Positions 4,451 to 5,287 of a stretch of 5,287 bases of DNA are shown here, one piece after another; position 1 is the stretch's first letter; the number at the start of each line of letters is the position of its first letter. The stretch is from Candidatus Aenigmatarchaeota archaeon (GTDB lineage Archaea > Aenigmatarchaeota > Aenigmatarchaeia > QMZP01). A program made the translations under genes and the position numbers. The notes below the pieces were generated by a model, which did not search any database, was not told where the DNA came from, and worked only from the letters and a program-made list of their open reading frames with translations. The stretch lies in assembly GCA_030672315.1 (NCBI GenBank), contig DAOVGQ010000087.1, positions 1-5,287 on the forward strand, in the 5' to 3' direction.

Positions 4451-5075
4451 ATGGTAAGGGGTAAGGTAAGGGTGATTGGCCACAGGAGGAGAAGGCAGGG
4501 CCGGACAGACTACAGGCACAGGCTTGGGCTGCTGAAGTCAGGGAAGCCCAGGTTTGTTGTCAGGAAGAGTCTGAACAGCATGAGCTGCCAGGTTGTCCAG
4601 CACTCCCCGAGCGGGGACAAATCCCTTGTGACAGTAACCTCGAGGCAGCTTGACAGGTTCGGATGGGGGGGGGGCCAGGGGAAACCTTCCCGGCGCATAC
4701 CTTACAGGGCTGCTCTGCGGTGTAATGGTCAGGAAGGGTGGGGTCAAGTCAGCTGTCCTTGACACAGGCCTCCAGGCATCGACCAAGGGTTCCAGGATAT
4801 ACGGGGCCCTGAAGGGGGCCCTAGATGCGGGGCTTGAGATACCGCATTCTCCTGATGTCCTGCCCTCTGAGGAGAGGGTAAGAGGGATTCACATAGAAAA
4901 ATATGCAGAATCCAAGGGAAAGAAGCCGGGTGTGTCCAAGCTCTTTGACGAGGTAAGGGTCAATATCCTGAAGGGAAAGCCTGCAGGTAAGGCCGTGAAA
5001 AAGGCGGAAAAGAAGGCAGTGGGCAAGAAGGCCCCTGCAAGGCCTGTCCAGAAAAAACCAGCGGGTAAGAAATAA
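4451..5075 (+). CDS. rplR: Large ribosomal subunit protein uL18, frame broken at a G10 run
   Basis: uL18 binds 5S rRNA and anchors it in the 50S subunit. The first frame encodes the normal N-terminus ([29 protein letters not shown], then DRFGW, residues 1-72). After the Trp72 codon (4664-4666) it runs into unrelated sequence and stops at 4762, 103 residues in all. The rest of uL18 continues one base further on: [58 protein letters not shown], ending at 5075. Nine G instead of ten at 4665-4674 would join them as [17 protein letters not shown], a 207-residue protein with the expected archaeal GW...AYLTG junction. The C-terminus carries a ~35-residue Lys/Ala/Gly-rich tail. A sequencing or assembly error is the likeliest cause; frameshifting or true mutation is less so. 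Confidence 0.92.
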
Positions 5076-5130
5076 ACTGGTTCTATTCCTGCTCTCGCTT
5101 GTGAGCATTGCTGTTTCCGTTAAATTATAC

Positions 5131-5140
5131 TATTTAAATA
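5131..5140 (+). promoter_or_regulatory. TATA box of the histone gene
   Basis: TATTTAAATA is centred ~26 bp upstream of the ATG at 5162, so the mRNA should be leaderless. No Shine-Dalgarno sequence is seen before the ATG. The 86-bp gap 5076-5161 holds no other gene and no convincing T-run terminator for the uL18 unit. Confidence 0.8.
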
Positions 5141-5161
5141 GATAGCGACCAATTCTCTAGC

Positions 5162-5287
5162 ATGAGGAGCAAGGAGTTTCCTGCAGCCCCGCTGGAGAGG
5201 ATTGCCAAGGGTGCTTCCAAGAAGAGGATATCCAGAGAGGCCATGAGGATAATCAAGGGCTACATTCTTAACGATGCCCAGGAGCGG
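5162..5287 (+). CDS. Archaeal histone, 5' part only
   Basis: The first 42 codons are in the window and the frame is still open at the edge; archaeal histones are usually 65-70 residues. The sequence EFPAAPLERIAKGASKKRISREAMRIIKGY matches the start of the histone fold. Helix 1 is PLERIAKGA (10-18), with the Pro-Leu/Ile-x-Arg-Ile signature; loop 1 is KKRIS (20-24); helix 2 begins at REAMRIIKGYILNDAQER (25-42). The basic MRSK start is short. Such proteins dimerise and wrap DNA. The gene has its own TATA box and is likely to be leaderless. It stands where uS5 normally follows uL18, so the ribosomal cluster is broken here. Confidence 0.85.
   Translation, partial: MRSKEFPAAPLERIAKGASKKRISREAMRIIKGYILNDAQER

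Noticed and set aside
4650..5075. A separate 141-codon gene beginning at a TTG
   Set aside because: Its content is the C-terminal two thirds of uL18; it is the continuation of the broken gene after the G-run, not a new gene.

Overview
This window is archaeal. It carries RpoK (archaeal RNA polymerase subunit), archaeal-type uS2, eL19 and uL18, an archaeal histone, a PAC2-family proteasome-assembly-chaperone-like protein and tRNA genes without an encoded CCA. Every transcription unit but one begins about 25-30 bp downstream of an archaeal TATA box, and the histone and the small hypothetical gene look leaderless. The lineage cannot be fixed from this sequence. Intron-rich tRNAs, a rearranged ribosomal operon and a divergent enolase would fit a DPANN-type archaeon, but that is inference.

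Left end (1-355, all minus strand): a three-member tRNA cluster transcribed right to left. It holds tRNA-Glu(CUC), a tRNA-Ile(GAU) interrupted by two non-canonical introns (34 nt in the D-loop and 79 nt in the T-loop), and the 5' part of a third tRNA cut by the window edge, which also seems to be interrupted in its D-arm. A TATA box at 381-390 serves the cluster.

356-953: an AT-rich stretch with one minus-strand hypothetical gene (472-858) that encodes two copies of a ~55-residue repeat. Its promoter is back to back with that of the PAC2 gene.

954-5075 (plus strand): a PAC2-family gene, then rpoK-eno (overlapping stop/start), then uS2-eL19-uL18 (1 and 5 nt apart). rpoK-eno-uS2 is the conserved tail of the archaeal L13/S9/RpoN/RpoK/Eno/S2 cluster. 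eL19-uL18 is a fragment of the archaeal spc-type operon, here attached behind uS2. The uL18 gene is split by one surplus G in a run of ten G (4665-4674); removing it restores a full-length protein. The enolase is short and divergent but keeps all the main catalytic residues.

5076-5287: an intergenic promoter and the first 42 codons of an archaeal histone, where uS5 would normally follow uL18.

The most notable items are the doubly interrupted tRNA-Ile, whose bulge-helix-bulge geometry predicts exact splice sites giving a canonical 74-nt tRNA, and the G10 frameshift in an essential ribosomal protein gene.
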